Source: Muribaculaceae bacterium
GTDB taxonomy: Bacteria; Bacteroidota; Bacteroidia; Bacteroidales; Muribaculaceae
Assembly: GCA_017462345.1 (NCBI GenBank)
Contig: JAFTRI010000031.1
Span: forward strand, 1 to 38,095
Length of the DNA: 38,095 nt
Direction of reading: 5' to 3'
In this document: piece by piece, positions 19,096 through 27,967 of the stretch
Position numbering within the stretch: the stretch's first letter is position 1
How the letters are laid out: every line of letters starts with the position of its first letter
Notes under the pieces: model-generated
The model's input: only the letters and a program-made list of their open reading frames with translations
What the model was told of the DNA's origin: nothing
Database searches by the model: none
Program-made: the position numbers and the translations under genes

Positions 19096-20418
19096 TCAAT
19101 TGGCAGATGTCTTCTGCGAATTCTTGTATTTGATTATGTTGATGTCGCCTTTCAGCTCATAATTCTTGCCGTCGGCACCGGTGGCCTTTATCACGTAGTA
19201 ATAAACTCCTGAAGGTACGTATTTTCCGCCATGTTTGCCGTCCCAGCCTTGGGACGGATCGGTAAATTCTGCAACCTTGATTCCCCAACGGTTGAATATG
19301 TGGCATTCAAATGATATTATCGACTTATAGCTTACTTTCCACTCGTCATTAATCCCTTCGGTAGCCCCGGGCGAGAACGCATTCGGGCAATCTATGCTTG
19401 ACTCACCGATAAATACCTCGTATGTAGGGCTGAAGTAGTCGCATGTCCCGGCTGCATTACTGGCCATGAATCTGACGTAAGTAGTCCCTTGGTTGCGGAA
19501 TGTATAGGTTACATCCGGTTCGTTCATCCTTAATGTTATATTCTCAAATTCCTGGTCGGTTGAGAACTGCCATTCCTTGAATATTGCCGCATCGCTGCAT
19601 ACGGCACGAAACTCGATTTCTGACGGGGCAGAACCTCCGAGAGCTTCACTTTCCTCTTTCTTTTCGTTTGAATTGTCACGCGCTGTCTGCGTTGCACTTG
19701 TCTCGGCGCTCACAGCCGTTGTAGTGAATGTGGGACTTACGGCTGACACCTCCTCGCCCCATGTCCTCAGAAAACGGTCGCCTGACATCTGGAAATCAGT
19801 GTCGCACAATGGCGCTTGTGTATGGATTGTGGTTGAAAGATACGAAAGTGACTCTATTTTCTCTATCTGGTTGTACACCCCGTTGTCACCATCCCATTCA
19901 AGAGTCATGTAACTCAACTTTATATCGCGATCCAATTCCTTGGCTTGACCGTTGATTGTGTAGTACAGGATTTTATCACCTGAACCAGTCGGTGTAAGGA
20001 ATGTGACGTCACATTCCTGTTCCTGCGAAATTGACAGGTCGGACAGTGAAAAATAATGTTTTGAGTAGTCCACCACCCAAAGGTAATAGCGGGACGTTCC
20101 TTCCTCGATTATGTATCCCATGTCGGAGTCGATCTTCGGCAAGGTGTAGGTATTCCCGTTGCGTATCACCCCGTTCACCTGTTCTGAATATGCTCCGCCG
20201 AGATTGCTGTACCGGTACCATGTCACAGCCGATGATGTCGTGGCAGTATATTGCATCGACACTCCTGACACATCATACAGTATATATATTTGATCCAGCC
20301 CTGTTGATGCCTCCGGCGTTTCGGTTATAACCTGCCTGCTGCTACCCGTAAACGAAACTGCGGCTTTCACGGTCCCGAATATCGTCAATAATACGATAAG
20401 AATTATACTTTTCCTCAT
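19096..20418 (-). CDS. Exported protein with gliding-motility-type (type B) C-terminal sorting domain
   Basis: This 440-residue protein has a signal peptide (MRKSIILIVLLTIFGTVKA) and Ig-like or adhesion-like middle regions. Its C-terminal 90 residues are a CHU_C/gliding-type domain with CPNAFSPGATEGINDEW, FNRWG, GWDGKHGGKYVPSGVYYYVI and KGDINIIK. In Bacteroidetes that domain directs secretion through the type IX system. The body of the protein is not recognised, and it includes a Ser/Thr-rich low-complexity linker near residues 230-260. It is the first gene of the operon with the transglycosylase and uvrA. Confidence 0.85.
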   Translation of the reverse strand: MRKSIILIVLLTIFGTVKAAVSFTGSSRQVITETPEASTGLDQIYILYDVSGVSMQYTATTSSAVTWYRYSNLGGAYSEQVNGVIRNGNTYTLPKIDSDMGYIIEEGTSRYYLWVVDYSKHYFSLSDLSISQEQECDVTFLTPTGSGDKILYYTINGQAKELDRDIKLSYMTLEWDGDNGVYNQIEKIESLSYLSTTIHTQAPLCDTDFQMSGDRFLRTWGEEVSAVSPTFTTTAVSAETSATQTARDNSNEKKEESEALGGSAPSEIEFRAVCSDAAIFKEWQFSTDQEFENITLRMNEPDVTYTFRNQGTTYVRFMASNAAGTCDYFSPTYEVFIGESSIDCPNAFSPGATEGINDEWKVSYKSIISFECHIFNRWGIKVAEFTDPSQGWDGKHGGKYVPSGVYYYVIKATGADGKNYELKGDINIIKYKNSQKTSAN

Positions 20419-20444
20419 TCCTTAATTCCAATGTCTTGATTATA

Positions 20445-20452
20445 CAAAGATA
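20445..20452 (-). promoter_or_regulatory. -7 promoter element of the sorting-domain/transglycosylase/uvrA operon
   Basis: On the minus strand this reads TATCTTTG, a perfect TAnnTTTG match, 26 bases ahead of the ATG at 20418. The -33 region is T-rich but has no clean TTTG. The divergent glycosyltransferase promoter starts 47 bases away. Confidence 0.5.
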
Positions 20453-20499
20453 CATAGAAAAAACGGAAAAATGTACTCACATATTATTATTTGCACGCA

Positions 20500-20531
20500 T
20501 TTGCCCGTAGGATAAATTCTGCGTACATTTG
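20500..20531 (+). promoter_or_regulatory. Bacteroidetes-type promoter of the glycosyltransferase
   Basis: TTTG (20500-20503) and TACATTTG (20524-20531) are separated by exactly 20 bases, a full match to the -33/-7 consensus. The predicted start site lies about 15 bases before the ATG at 20552. Confidence 0.75.
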
Positions 20532-20551
20532 TAACAGGTAAAACGCCACAG

Positions 20552-21742
20552 ATGAAAGTTGTTGCAATAAATACCGTTGCCTCTGCCGACAATGCACCGG
20601 GACGTATAATGACAGGAATATGTACTGCCATTGCCGATGCCGGACATGAGGCAATCGCTGTCTATGGCAGGGGAAAGGCTCCGGATGCCGGCGTAATCCG
20701 TTCAGTCAGGATGGGGTCGGATGCGGCAGTGCTGTGCCACACACTCATGAGCCGGCTGACCGACAGTGAGGGACTGCATTCAAAATGCGCCACACGTCAG
20801 CTTGTAAGGGTTCTCGATAGGGAGCAGCCTGATATTATACATCTCCACAATCTACACGGGCATTACCTCAATTACCCGTCATTGGTCTCATGGATAAACT
20901 CGGTCGGGATTCCGGTTGTGTGGACGCTGCATGACTGCTGGCCGATGACCGGACATTGCGCATACTATCACGATTGCCGCAAATGGTTGTCGGGATGCAA
21001 TGATTGCCGACAGTTGTCATATTATCCCAAGAGTATGCTGCTGTGCCGTTCCGGGCGTAATTCCCGGATGAAACGGATGCTGTTCGGCTCTATCAGGAAT
21101 CTCACGGTTGTCGCCGTTTCACGATGGCTTGCCGATGAGGTGGGGCGGTCGTTCCTTGGAGACAACCCTGTAAGGGTAATACCCAACGGTGTCGAAACGG
21201 ATTGCTTCAAGCCTCATGTGGCAGCTATAGGCAATCGGCGTTTTACGATTCTTGGCGTTGCCTCCCGATGGGAGCGGCGCAAGGGACTTGACACTTTTGT
21301 CAGTCTTGCCCCGCATTTAGAGGGGTGGGGTGAAATCATCCTCGTGGGTGTAGACAAGCATGAGCCGTTGCCCCGACCGGTAAAGGCGATTGGTCGTATT
21401 ACATCCCCGCAGGAACTTTCCCGAGTATATTCCTGTGCCGATCTGTTTATCAACCCGTCGAAAGCCGAAACGTTCGGCATGACCACTGTCGAGGCGATGG
21501 CGTGTGGCACGCCGGTGATAGTCAATAATTCAACGGCGTTGCCTGAATGTGTTGCGCATGATACAGGAATTGTCGTGGATACCGGCAATATCGACGCGCT
21601 GTTACGCTCCATCAACGAGATACGTTCCAAGGGAAAGGCATACTATTCCGCACGTTGCATCAGTCACATCCGTGACAACTATTCCATAAAACGTATGACT
21701 GACGCCTATCTGTCTCTGTACAATTCCGTCCTTGGCCGGTAA
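20552..21742 (+). CDS. Glycosyltransferase family 4 (GT-B fold)
   Basis: This 396-residue cytoplasmic glycosyltransferase has a typical GT4 C-terminal nucleotide-sugar domain. It contains RVIPNGVETDCFKP, an ILGVASRWERRKG segment, and the EX7E motif in KAETFGMTTVEAMACGTPVI. The N-terminal half carries IIHLHNLHGHYLNY and TLHDCWPMTGHC, motifs seen in WcaL-like exopolysaccharide glycosyltransferases. It stands alone with its own promoter, outside any capsule cluster, so the acceptor cannot be guessed. The gene appears intact. Confidence 0.9.
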   Translation: MKVVAINTVASADNAPGRIMTGICTAIADAGHEAIAVYGRGKAPDAGVIRSVRMGSDAAVLCHTLMSRLTDSEGLHSKCATRQLVRVLDREQPDIIHLHNLHGHYLNYPSLVSWINSVGIPVVWTLHDCWPMTGHCAYYHDCRKWLSGCNDCRQLSYYPKSMLLCRSGRNSRMKRMLFGSIRNLTVVAVSRWLADEVGRSFLGDNPVRVIPNGVETDCFKPHVAAIGNRRFTILGVASRWERRKGLDTFVSLAPHLEGWGEIILVGVDKHEPLPRPVKAIGRITSPQELSRVYSCADLFINPSKAETFGMTTVEAMACGTPVIVNNSTALPECVAHDTGIVVDTGNIDALLRSINEIRSKGKAYYSARCISHIRDNYSIKRMTDAYLSLYNSVLGR

Positions 21743-22041
21743 TATGGTCTGAGACAATCTGTTTTTCAACGAACCGAATCGGATTCACTCTGTCGTATTT
21801 AGACAAATATTGGCAAGGTGGACAAAAATAGAATAAAATATCTACAATAGTTTGATATTCATATCTTTGCAAAGATAATCATTGATATGCTGAAAATGCT
21901 GTTATTACTTCTCCTCCAATGTGGTCAAGAATGGCGTAAGAGGGCGAAAACAGATGTACAAATGCAAGATGGTGTTTGATTCGTCCTAACTTGTAGGCAA
22001 AGACAAACGTTAATTCCGGAATAATGATATGTGCAGGCGGA
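21743..22041. other. Intergenic region with perfect 16-bp palindrome
   Basis: This non-coding gap lies between the converging glycosyltransferase and metA genes. Its notable content is the perfect palindrome at 21862-21877 (TATCTTTG followed by CAAAGATA), which presents a -7 promoter element on both strands. A 30-codon reading frame (21887-21979), starting 9 bases after the palindrome, encodes a Leu-rich N-terminus with one Cys. Its coding status is not established. No -33 element sits at the usual distance. Confidence 0.4.
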
Positions 22042-22959
22042 TTATTTTATGTCGCGGATGTCATAGGGGGTTTCCTGATAGACGAAGTAGTTGAGCCAGT
22101 TGGCGAAGAGAAGGTTGGCATGAGAACGCCAGCGCACAATGGGGGGATTCTGCGGGTCGTCGTTGAGGTAATAATTGGTGGGAATGGAGGGGTTCATCCC
22201 TTTCTCAAGGTCGCGCCTGTACTCAAAGTCGAGTGTGTATGGCGAGTATTCGGAATGTCCGGTGATGAAAAATTCGCGGCCGCCACGTGCCATGACCATA
22301 TAGATGCCACTTTCGTCACTTTCGGCGATTATTTTTAATTCGTGCACTTTTTCGATATCTTCACGGCGCACCTCACTGAAACGGCTGTGCGGTACATAAA
22401 ATTCATCATCGAATCCGCGAAATATGGGATTGAGCTCGTCGTCAATGTGGTGTTTGAAAACACCGGAAATTTTTGTGTCAAGTACATATTTCGGAATGCC
22501 GTAGTGATGGTATAATCCGGCAAGTGCAGCCCAACAGATGTATAAGGTGGAGGTGACATGTTTTTTTGCCCATTCAAAAATCACAGTCAGTTCGTTCCAG
22601 TAGTCAACGGCTTCAAAATCGACTTTTTCTACGGGAGCGCCTGTTATGATAAGCCCGTCGTAGTTGTTGTGCCTGACTTCGTCGAATGTCTTGTAGAATG
22701 CTTCGATGTGTTCGCGCGGAGTATTTTTTGATACGTGACTGTCGGTATCGATAAAGTCAAGTTCAATCTGTAGAGGGGTGTTGGATATGAGACGCAGCAG
22801 ATCAGTCTCTGTCATTATTTTCAGAGGCATGAGGTTGAGGATGGCAATGCGCAAAGGGCGGATGTCTTGCGATGATGCGCGTTGTTCATCGATTACGAAT
22901 ATGTTTTCTTCTTTCAGTGCTTCTACGGCCGGAAGCGAAACGGGCACTCTTACTGGCAT
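22042..22959 (-). CDS. metA: Homoserine O-acyltransferase, probably acetyl-CoA-using
   Basis: This 305-residue enzyme catalyses the first committed step of methionine synthesis, activating homoserine. The fold is that of MetA, a class I glutamine-amidotransferase-like protein, with nucleophile Cys142 (YICWAALAG) and catalytic His235 and Glu237 (TGHSEY). The acyl-selectivity position is Glu111 (TGAPVEKV). In characterised MetA enzymes Glu there goes with acetyl-CoA and Gly (as in E. coli) with succinyl-CoA, so this is probably an acetyltransferase despite the name. Numbering from the ATG at 22959 reproduces the family residue numbers exactly. That start also leaves the upstream promoter outside the gene, whereas an ATG 75 bases upstream would bury it. 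Confidence 0.93.
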   Translation of the reverse strand: MPVRVPVSLPAVEALKEENIFVIDEQRASSQDIRPLRIAILNLMPLKIMTETDLLRLISNTPLQIELDFIDTDSHVSKNTPREHIEAFYKTFDEVRHNNYDGLIITGAPVEKVDFEAVDYWNELTVIFEWAKKHVTSTLYICWAALAGLYHHYGIPKYVLDTKISGVFKHHIDDELNPIFRGFDDEFYVPHSRFSEVRREDIEKVHELKIIAESDESGIYMVMARGGREFFITGHSEYSPYTLDFEYRRDLEKGMNPSIPTNYYLNDDPQNPPIVRWRSHANLLFANWLNYFVYQETPYDIRDIK

Positions 22960-22984
22960 ATATTTCCCTTTCAAATATCGTATG

Positions 22985-23016
22985 CAAAGGTACACAATTA
23001 GCTCCGTAATGGCAAA
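22985..23016 (-). promoter_or_regulatory. Bacteroidetes-type promoter of metA
   Basis: On the minus strand TTTG (23013-23016) and TACCTTTG (22985-22992) are separated by 20 bases, a full consensus match. The -7 element ends 25 bases before the metA ATG. It fixes that start, because the longer reading frame would begin upstream of the promoter. No methionine riboswitch was recognised in the short leader. Confidence 0.78.
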
Positions 23017-23077
23017 AATACACGGACACTGCATGAGCCTAAAGAATAAAAGAAAGAAAAAATATCGGGAATGTTTG

Positions 23078-23092
23078 GTTTATATTATAAAC
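23078..23092. promoter_or_regulatory. Possible operator palindrome upstream of the membrane protein/regulator pair
   Basis: GTTTATA, one T, TATAAAC forms a perfect 7-1-7 palindrome 44 bases before the ATG at 23137. It lies where a promoter-overlapping operator would be. The winged-helix regulator encoded by the second gene of this pair is the obvious candidate to bind it; that is inference. Confidence 0.35.
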
Positions 23093-23136
23093 TAATTTGT
23101 GTAACGATAAAGCAGTAAGACGATGGAAGAGAAAAA

Positions 23137-23745
23137 ATGACGGAAAAGGAGAGTTTTGAACTGATTGCATCAATGATTCAAAACACTAAGAAACGAATGG
23201 AACTCGGTTCAGGTAATATCCTTATCGCATGGGGATATGTAACGGTAATTGTGGCACTTGTTGTGGGATGCGGTTATATGGCGACTGGTAATGTGGCATG
23301 GTTATGGTGCTGGTTTGCCGTCCCGTTAGTAGGGTGTCCGTTGCATTGGGCTTTGGCAAAAAAGAAGGATCGAATGGCTCTTGTCAAGACAGTCGTGGAC
23401 GGTTATGTCTCACGGATATGGGCGGGAACCGGTATACTGTTCGTGTTAATGATGGTGTTATGCCTTGGCTTTGGTCTTGGCGGATATAATGCCTGGGGAG
23501 TGATGTACTTGATGACGTTGCCGCTTTGCGGATTGGCTTCGATGGCAACCGGTGTGATACTTAAAGAATGGTCATTGATGACAGGAGGGGTCGTGAGTGC
23601 CATTACCGGTTCATGGTTTATTATCTGCCAGATCTGCCGGATTGATATTTTCGGGTACGACGTATTTGCATTCGCATTTTGTTTTGCCGTGATGATGGTA
23701 ATCCCCGGACATATTATTAACCGTAAAGCGAGAAAGGCATGTTAG
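23137..23745 (+). CDS. Polytopic membrane protein of unknown function paired with a winged-helix regulator
   Basis: This 202-residue protein has a hydrophilic N-terminal 30 residues (TEKESFELIASMIQNTKKRM) and about five or six predicted membrane helices. It shows no enzymatic motif, and I do not recognise the family beyond resemblance to Bacteroidetes membrane proteins found beside small winged-helix regulators. Its stop overlaps the regulator start (ATGTTAG), so the two are co-translated. A five-codon frame (23123-23140) ends in ATGA at the start codon and could be a coupling leader or chance. A role in sensing or in adjusting the membrane to stress is conceivable but unsupported. Confidence 0.75.
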   Translation: MTEKESFELIASMIQNTKKRMELGSGNILIAWGYVTVIVALVVGCGYMATGNVAWLWCWFAVPLVGCPLHWALAKKKDRMALVKTVVDGYVSRIWAGTGILFVLMMVLCLGFGLGGYNAWGVMYLMTLPLCGLASMATGVILKEWSLMTGGVVSAITGSWFIICQICRIDIFGYDVFAFAFCFAVMMVIPGHIINRKARKAC

Positions 23746-24023
23746 GGGAATTGAATCCGGTGCTGCATTCGCAGTTGCGATTGGCGATAGTGTCAATCCT
23801 GATGAGCGTTGAGGAGGCTGATTTCGTTTTCCTTAAGGAACAGACCGGGTCGACATCGGGAAACCTGAGTGTTCAGATTGACAAGCTGCGTAATTCCGGG
23901 TATATCACGGTGGAGAAATGTTTTGTCGGTAAAAAGCCACGGACGGCATGTCGCATAACCCAAGCCGGACGTCAGGCTTTTGAGGAATATGTCAATGCGT
24001 TGAAAACTTATCTCAGGCTGTAG
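23739..24023 (+). CDS. Winged helix-turn-helix transcriptional regulator
   Basis: This 94-residue protein is a compact winged-helix DNA-binding domain of the MarR/PadR-like group (HTH_34-like). The recognition helix is in TSGNLSVQIDKLRNSGYITVEK and the wing in KKPRTACRITQAGRQAFEEY. There is no ligand or metal domain, so it probably responds through its partner or through dimerisation. It overlaps the membrane-protein gene by 7 bases. Its 3' end overlaps the convergent PHP gene by 11 bases. Confidence 0.85.
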   Translation: MLGELNPVLHSQLRLAIVSILMSVEEADFVFLKEQTGSTSGNLSVQIDKLRNSGYITVEKCFVGKKPRTACRITQAGRQAFEEYVNALKTYLRL

Positions 24024-24822
24024 CTGATGGCAGGAGGCGTAAAGCCGTGTCACGGGAGGCATTGATGAGATGAGGGTAGTGGGCGTCACTGTTGACAACG
24101 ATGGGGACGTGGTGTTTCAGCAGGTACGGAATCCATTCGGTTCCAGGAAACATGCGGTGATGGTCATTCCATGCCTTGGTGTTTATTTCCACGATAACCC
24201 CTTTCTCGATAATCAGGTCCATCAGGTCGTGGACCTGATTCCTGTACCACGGCTCCTGTTCAATGCCATCACGGTAGTGCCCGGCATTGTGTCCTATTTT
24301 GTCGAAATGCCCGATGATGTCGAACCCTCCGGCTTCAAGCATCCGTGCCGACTGCCTGTAAAAAGTATTGACAACATAACGTATGTCGTTGTGGAAATAC
24401 CGGGTCATTTTTATCCTGAAATTCTCATAGCTGCCATCAACATCGATGTATCCGGCATCGGACGGGATGAAGTGGACTGAACCGATACGGTAGTCAAGCG
24501 GGATGGTGTCAAAATAGGGATTGGACGGTCCCCATTCATCACCGAGATAGTCAATCTCCATTGATGCAAATAGTGTTATACGGTCTTTGTAGGCATTTGC
24601 CAGCCGGTGATATTCGGCTATGTATGCCGGAACGTCATCGCTGTTCATGTTGCAGGGGGATTCTATCGGGACTGGGGAGTGAGGGGAGAAGCCGTAATGG
24701 GAGAATCCTTGGGCGACCGCTTCTTTTACAAAATCCTCCATCCCTGCGCGCCCGTCACAGAACTGTGTGTGGGAGTGCAGGTTGTATTTGAGGCTTGTCC
24801 CTAATGAGTCGAGCAGATTCAT
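24013..24822 (-). CDS. PHP-family histidinol-phosphatase
   Basis: This 269-residue protein has a polymerase-and-histidinol-phosphatase (PHP) metal-binding TIM-like barrel. Visible ligand motifs are LHSHTQFCDGR (His16, His18), GFSPHSP, the Glu in SMEIDYL, SVHF, DIIGHFD and NSDAHY. This is the HisK/HisJ type that removes phosphate from histidinol phosphate; other PHP phosphoesterase activities cannot be excluded because no his gene is nearby. The ATG overlaps the cstA stop by one base (TGATG). The preceding TTG is not preferred. It is the last gene of an operon after cstA. Confidence 0.83.
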   Translation of the reverse strand: MNLLDSLGTSLKYNLHSHTQFCDGRAGMEDFVKEAVAQGFSHYGFSPHSPVPIESPCNMNSDDVPAYIAEYHRLANAYKDRITLFASMEIDYLGDEWGPSNPYFDTIPLDYRIGSVHFIPSDAGYIDVDGSYENFRIKMTRYFHNDIRYVVNTFYRQSARMLEAGGFDIIGHFDKIGHNAGHYRDGIEQEPWYRNQVHDLMDLIIEKGVIVEINTKAWNDHHRMFPGTEWIPYLLKHHVPIVVNSDAHYPHLINASRDTALRLLPSATA

Positions 24823-26273
24823 CAATAGCTGAATTCACGTTTTATTTTCCCGTTAGCTATGCGGCGCATATAGTTCAGGAACATGATAAACATGGCTATG
24901 GCAACCATGCAGCCGGCACCTACTGCTACCGGATAGTCCAGACCGAAACCTTCGGGTCGTGGCGCATACAGGATGTAGGACACGCTTACCGCCGACATGA
25001 ACATTGCCGGAATCAGTGTTATGATATAGAGTTTCTTCTTGCGTGCAAGATATACCGTTACCGCCCATAGTGTAAATACGGCAAGAGTCTGGTTGCACCA
25101 TGCAAAGTAGCGCCACAGTACACTGAAGTCAATCATCATGACAAGGAATGTAAGGACGAATATGGGCACTGATACGACAAGCCGCTTGAGAATCCCGGAT
25201 TGGTCAAATTTAAGGAAATCGGCGGCTATCAGGCGGGCACTGCGCAGTGCCGTGTCTCCGGTAGTGATGGGGGCGGCAACTACTCCGAGCAGCGCAAGGA
25301 TGCTTCCGAATGAACCGAACCATGATCTTGAAAGCTCGTTGACAAGTGCTCCCGCATTATTGCCGTGTTGTGCCATGTACTGTGTCAGCCCGTCGTAGCC
25401 TCCTGTGAAAGCGATGGCGGCTGCAGCCCATATCAGGGCTACAATACCCTCGGCCACCATTGCACCGTAGAATACGGGACGAGCCAGCCGCTCATTCTTG
25501 AGGCATCGTGCCATCATGGGTGACTGTGTGGCGTGAAATCCCGATATGGCGCCGCAGGCAATGGATACGAACATCATGGGGAATATCGGGAGCTCCTTGG
25601 GATGCCGGCAGTACAATCCGTAGTTGAACCCGTCGGGTATTGTGCAATCCCCGAATAGGAGTATGCCGAGTATCCCTACCGCCATAAACAGTAGGGCGAA
25701 ACCGAAAACAGGGTACAGGTTGCCGATCAGTTTGTCGATAGGGAGGATGGTGGCGAGCATATAGTAGACAAAAATCACAACGACCCAGAATGTGCGGTCG
25801 AGTGACTCCGGAGTGATTCCGGCAATGAGGTCGGCTGGCTGGCTGACAAATACCGCTCCGACAAGCACCATCAGAATGATTGAGAACACACGCATTACTT
25901 GTTTTATCCCTGTCCCAAGTTCGTTGCCGACTATCTCGGGCAGGGATTCACCCCCGGCACGTATTGAGACGGCACCGGATATGAAGTCATGTACCGCTCC
26001 GGCAAATATCGTACCCACTACAATCCAGATAAATGCGGATGGACCGAACATGATGCCCATTATCGCTCCGAAGATAGGGCCAAGACCGGCAATGTTCAGG
26101 AACTGGATCAGAAATACTTTCCATGTGGGCAGTGGCATGTAGTCTACGTTGTCGCGTTTGGAGTAGGCAGGCATCGTGCGTTTAGGGTCGATGCCGAACA
26201 CTTTTTCCACAAAAGCCCCATAAATGAAATAGCCTCCAATGAGGATGGCAAGTGCGGTCAGGAATGATGTCAT
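24822..26273 (-). CDS. cstA: Carbon starvation protein CstA-family transporter
   Basis: This 483-residue polytopic inner-membrane protein is the short form of CstA, with an N-terminal GLGPIFGAIMG segment and CstA motifs GAVHDFISGAVSIRAGG and ISGFHATQSPMMARC. About 13 membrane helices are apparent. CstA-family members take up peptides or pyruvate, and E. coli CstA is induced by carbon starvation. The substrate here is not determinable. It lies 26 bases after the TPR/PD40 gene and overlaps the PHP gene by one base. Confidence 0.93.
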   Translation of the reverse strand: MTSFLTALAILIGGYFIYGAFVEKVFGIDPKRTMPAYSKRDNVDYMPLPTWKVFLIQFLNIAGLGPIFGAIMGIMFGPSAFIWIVVGTIFAGAVHDFISGAVSIRAGGESLPEIVGNELGTGIKQVMRVFSIILMVLVGAVFVSQPADLIAGITPESLDRTFWVVVIFVYYMLATILPIDKLIGNLYPVFGFALLFMAVGILGILLFGDCTIPDGFNYGLYCRHPKELPIFPMMFVSIACGAISGFHATQSPMMARCLKNERLARPVFYGAMVAEGIVALIWAAAAIAFTGGYDGLTQYMAQHGNNAGALVNELSRSWFGSFGSILALLGVVAAPITTGDTALRSARLIAADFLKFDQSGILKRLVVSVPIFVLTFLVMMIDFSVLWRYFAWCNQTLAVFTLWAVTVYLARKKKLYIITLIPAMFMSAVSVSYILYAPRPEGFGLDYPVAVGAGCMVAIAMFIMFLNYMRRIANGKIKREFSY

Positions 26274-26299
26274 GGCGGTAATATGTAAAATTGTATATA

Positions 26300-27718
26300 T
26301 TAGCGTGTGAAATAATCGGTCTCAAGTCTTATTACTTCGTTTTTAAGTTGCTTCAGCGACTCGCGGGATGTGAGTAGCTTACGTTCGAGTGACAGTATCT
26401 CGTTGGAGCAACTGTCATCTCCTGAAGCATAGCGGTGGCGCATGGTGGCAAGTGCCTTGCAGTCCGCCTCGTAATCGTCCATTGTAGCCATATATCTCTC
26501 CATCATGAGGCGTGCCTGCTCGTTGCTGAAGTCGTCCCATGAGGTGTATATGCGTCCGCCGGGGAGGGCAAGGCGGAAATCGTCCGATTGTTTTTTACGG
26601 GTCGGGTCGATGTTGTCTATCTGCCGGAGAAGATCGGAGTAATCCGTTCCATCGCTCCATGTGTCACGATATGAGCGTACCCGGGCAAAATCCACTAAGC
26701 GTGGTTCGTCTACCGGATAGTTTATACGCAGTTCTCCCGGAATGAACTTGTATATGGTGACCTTGTCATCAATGCAGTTCCGGTCGGTAGCCCACCATCC
26801 TACGCCTGTGACTTCATCGATAGCAAGCATATAGTCATTATATGGTGAATTGTATGGCATCCCTATGTTTTGTGGCTGTAGGAATCCGTCCTCACCGCGT
26901 CGGGAGATGAAAATGTCATATCCGCCTATGGTGTTTTCACCATCGTTGGCATAATAGAGTGTGACACCGTCACTCATGAGGAAAGGGAAATTGGCGTCGC
27001 CGCCTTCATTAAGTGCATCGCCAAGAAGGCGGGGAGTCTCCCATTGCCCGTCGGCAAGCAGTGAGGAGCTGACCAGCATATAGTTTTCAAGAGAGTCGGG
27101 TGCTGACCATATCATCGAGGATTTGTCCTCGGTCATGTAGACTACTGCAGGAATAGCGGCATTGAATCCGTCTGGCAATACTTCGTCGGAGTTGAGTGAC
27201 CCGCTCTCGGGCGCAAGCCGGTAATATCGGAAAAACGAGTCCCTATCGACAGAAATGCTGTCGATAATCACAATGTTCTCGACACGGTCAAACATTGTGC
27301 GCATACGGTTTATGCAGTTCACGGTATATCCTACTTCCTCGGGCATATCCTTACGGGCGTCGTCAAGTGCTTTCCGGTAGCGTTCCATGTAGGAATCGGC
27401 ATCATCCAGACGGTAGTCCCTGTAGGCGATTTCGGCAAGATAGCGTGGCGCCTCGACAATCCCTTTCTTGTCGGCATATTCCAATAACGGTATTGCTTTC
27501 CCTACTTGTCCCGACTGTAGCAGGCATACACCCATCCAATGATTCAGTGAGGCATTCCTGGGGTCTTTTTTCAGGTGGGACTCGAATACCGGCAATGCGC
27601 TTGCATAGTCACCGGCAATATACATTTCCTTGGCTTCATCAAGTGATACGGCATGGGCGTTTATTCCAACCGATAGAAATATGACGGCTAAATATCGTTT
27701 CAGTGATAGGGCATTCAT
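26300..27718 (-). CDS. Exported TPR protein with PD40 beta-propeller and C-terminal coiled coil
   Basis: This 472-residue protein has a signal peptide (MNALSLKRYLAVIFLSVGINAHA). About three tetratricopeptide repeats follow (residues 20-130), then a PD40/TolB-like propeller with NFPFLMSDGVTLYYAND and GYDIFISRRGEDG. The last 80 residues form a charged, Leu-rich helical segment likely to be a coiled coil. The architecture resembles the N-terminal part of Bacteroidetes OmpA/TPR/PD40 proteins but lacks the OmpA domain. The ATG at 27718 is chosen because an upstream ATG at 27760 would place the promoter -7 element inside the gene. First gene of the operon with cstA and the PHP phosphatase. Confidence 0.82.
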   Translation of the reverse strand: MNALSLKRYLAVIFLSVGINAHAVSLDEAKEMYIAGDYASALPVFESHLKKDPRNASLNHWMGVCLLQSGQVGKAIPLLEYADKKGIVEAPRYLAEIAYRDYRLDDADSYMERYRKALDDARKDMPEEVGYTVNCINRMRTMFDRVENIVIIDSISVDRDSFFRYYRLAPESGSLNSDEVLPDGFNAAIPAVVYMTEDKSSMIWSAPDSLENYMLVSSSLLADGQWETPRLLGDALNEGGDANFPFLMSDGVTLYYANDGENTIGGYDIFISRRGEDGFLQPQNIGMPYNSPYNDYMLAIDEVTGVGWWATDRNCIDDKVTIYKFIPGELRINYPVDEPRLVDFARVRSYRDTWSDGTDYSDLLRQIDNIDPTRKKQSDDFRLALPGGRIYTSWDDFSNEQARLMMERYMATMDDYEADCKALATMRHRYASGDDSCSNEILSLERKLLTSRESLKQLKNEVIRLETDYFTR

Positions 27719-27740
27719 TCCTGATTCCAAAAAGTAAACC

Positions 27741-27771
27741 CAAAGGTAGCAACAATTCATCTAACTGCAAA
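27741..27771 (-). promoter_or_regulatory. Bacteroidetes-type promoter of the TPR/cstA/PHP operon
   Basis: On the minus strand TTTG (27768-27771) and TACCTTTG (27741-27748) are 19 bases apart, a full consensus match. The -7 element ends 22 bases before the ATG at 27718 and decides that start. Confidence 0.75.
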
Positions 27772-27967
27772 ATCAACGTGAATATCGGGAATGACAGTTT
27801 CGTGAACGGAACGAGTATATGCAATTATAGTCGAGGACAATAAGTCGGTAGCCACTTTCCCATGCTGTATATTTGTAAATTTGCCGACTTTATAAGGTTT
27901 GGACCGATAGACCATAACGATTTCAGATTTATAAAACACCATTTTTACGTAAAAATCAACATGATAT

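Noticed and set aside
22960-23034. 25-residue N-terminal extension of MetA
   Set aside because: It would contain the -33 and -7 promoter elements, and numbering from the internal ATG reproduces the known catalytic positions.
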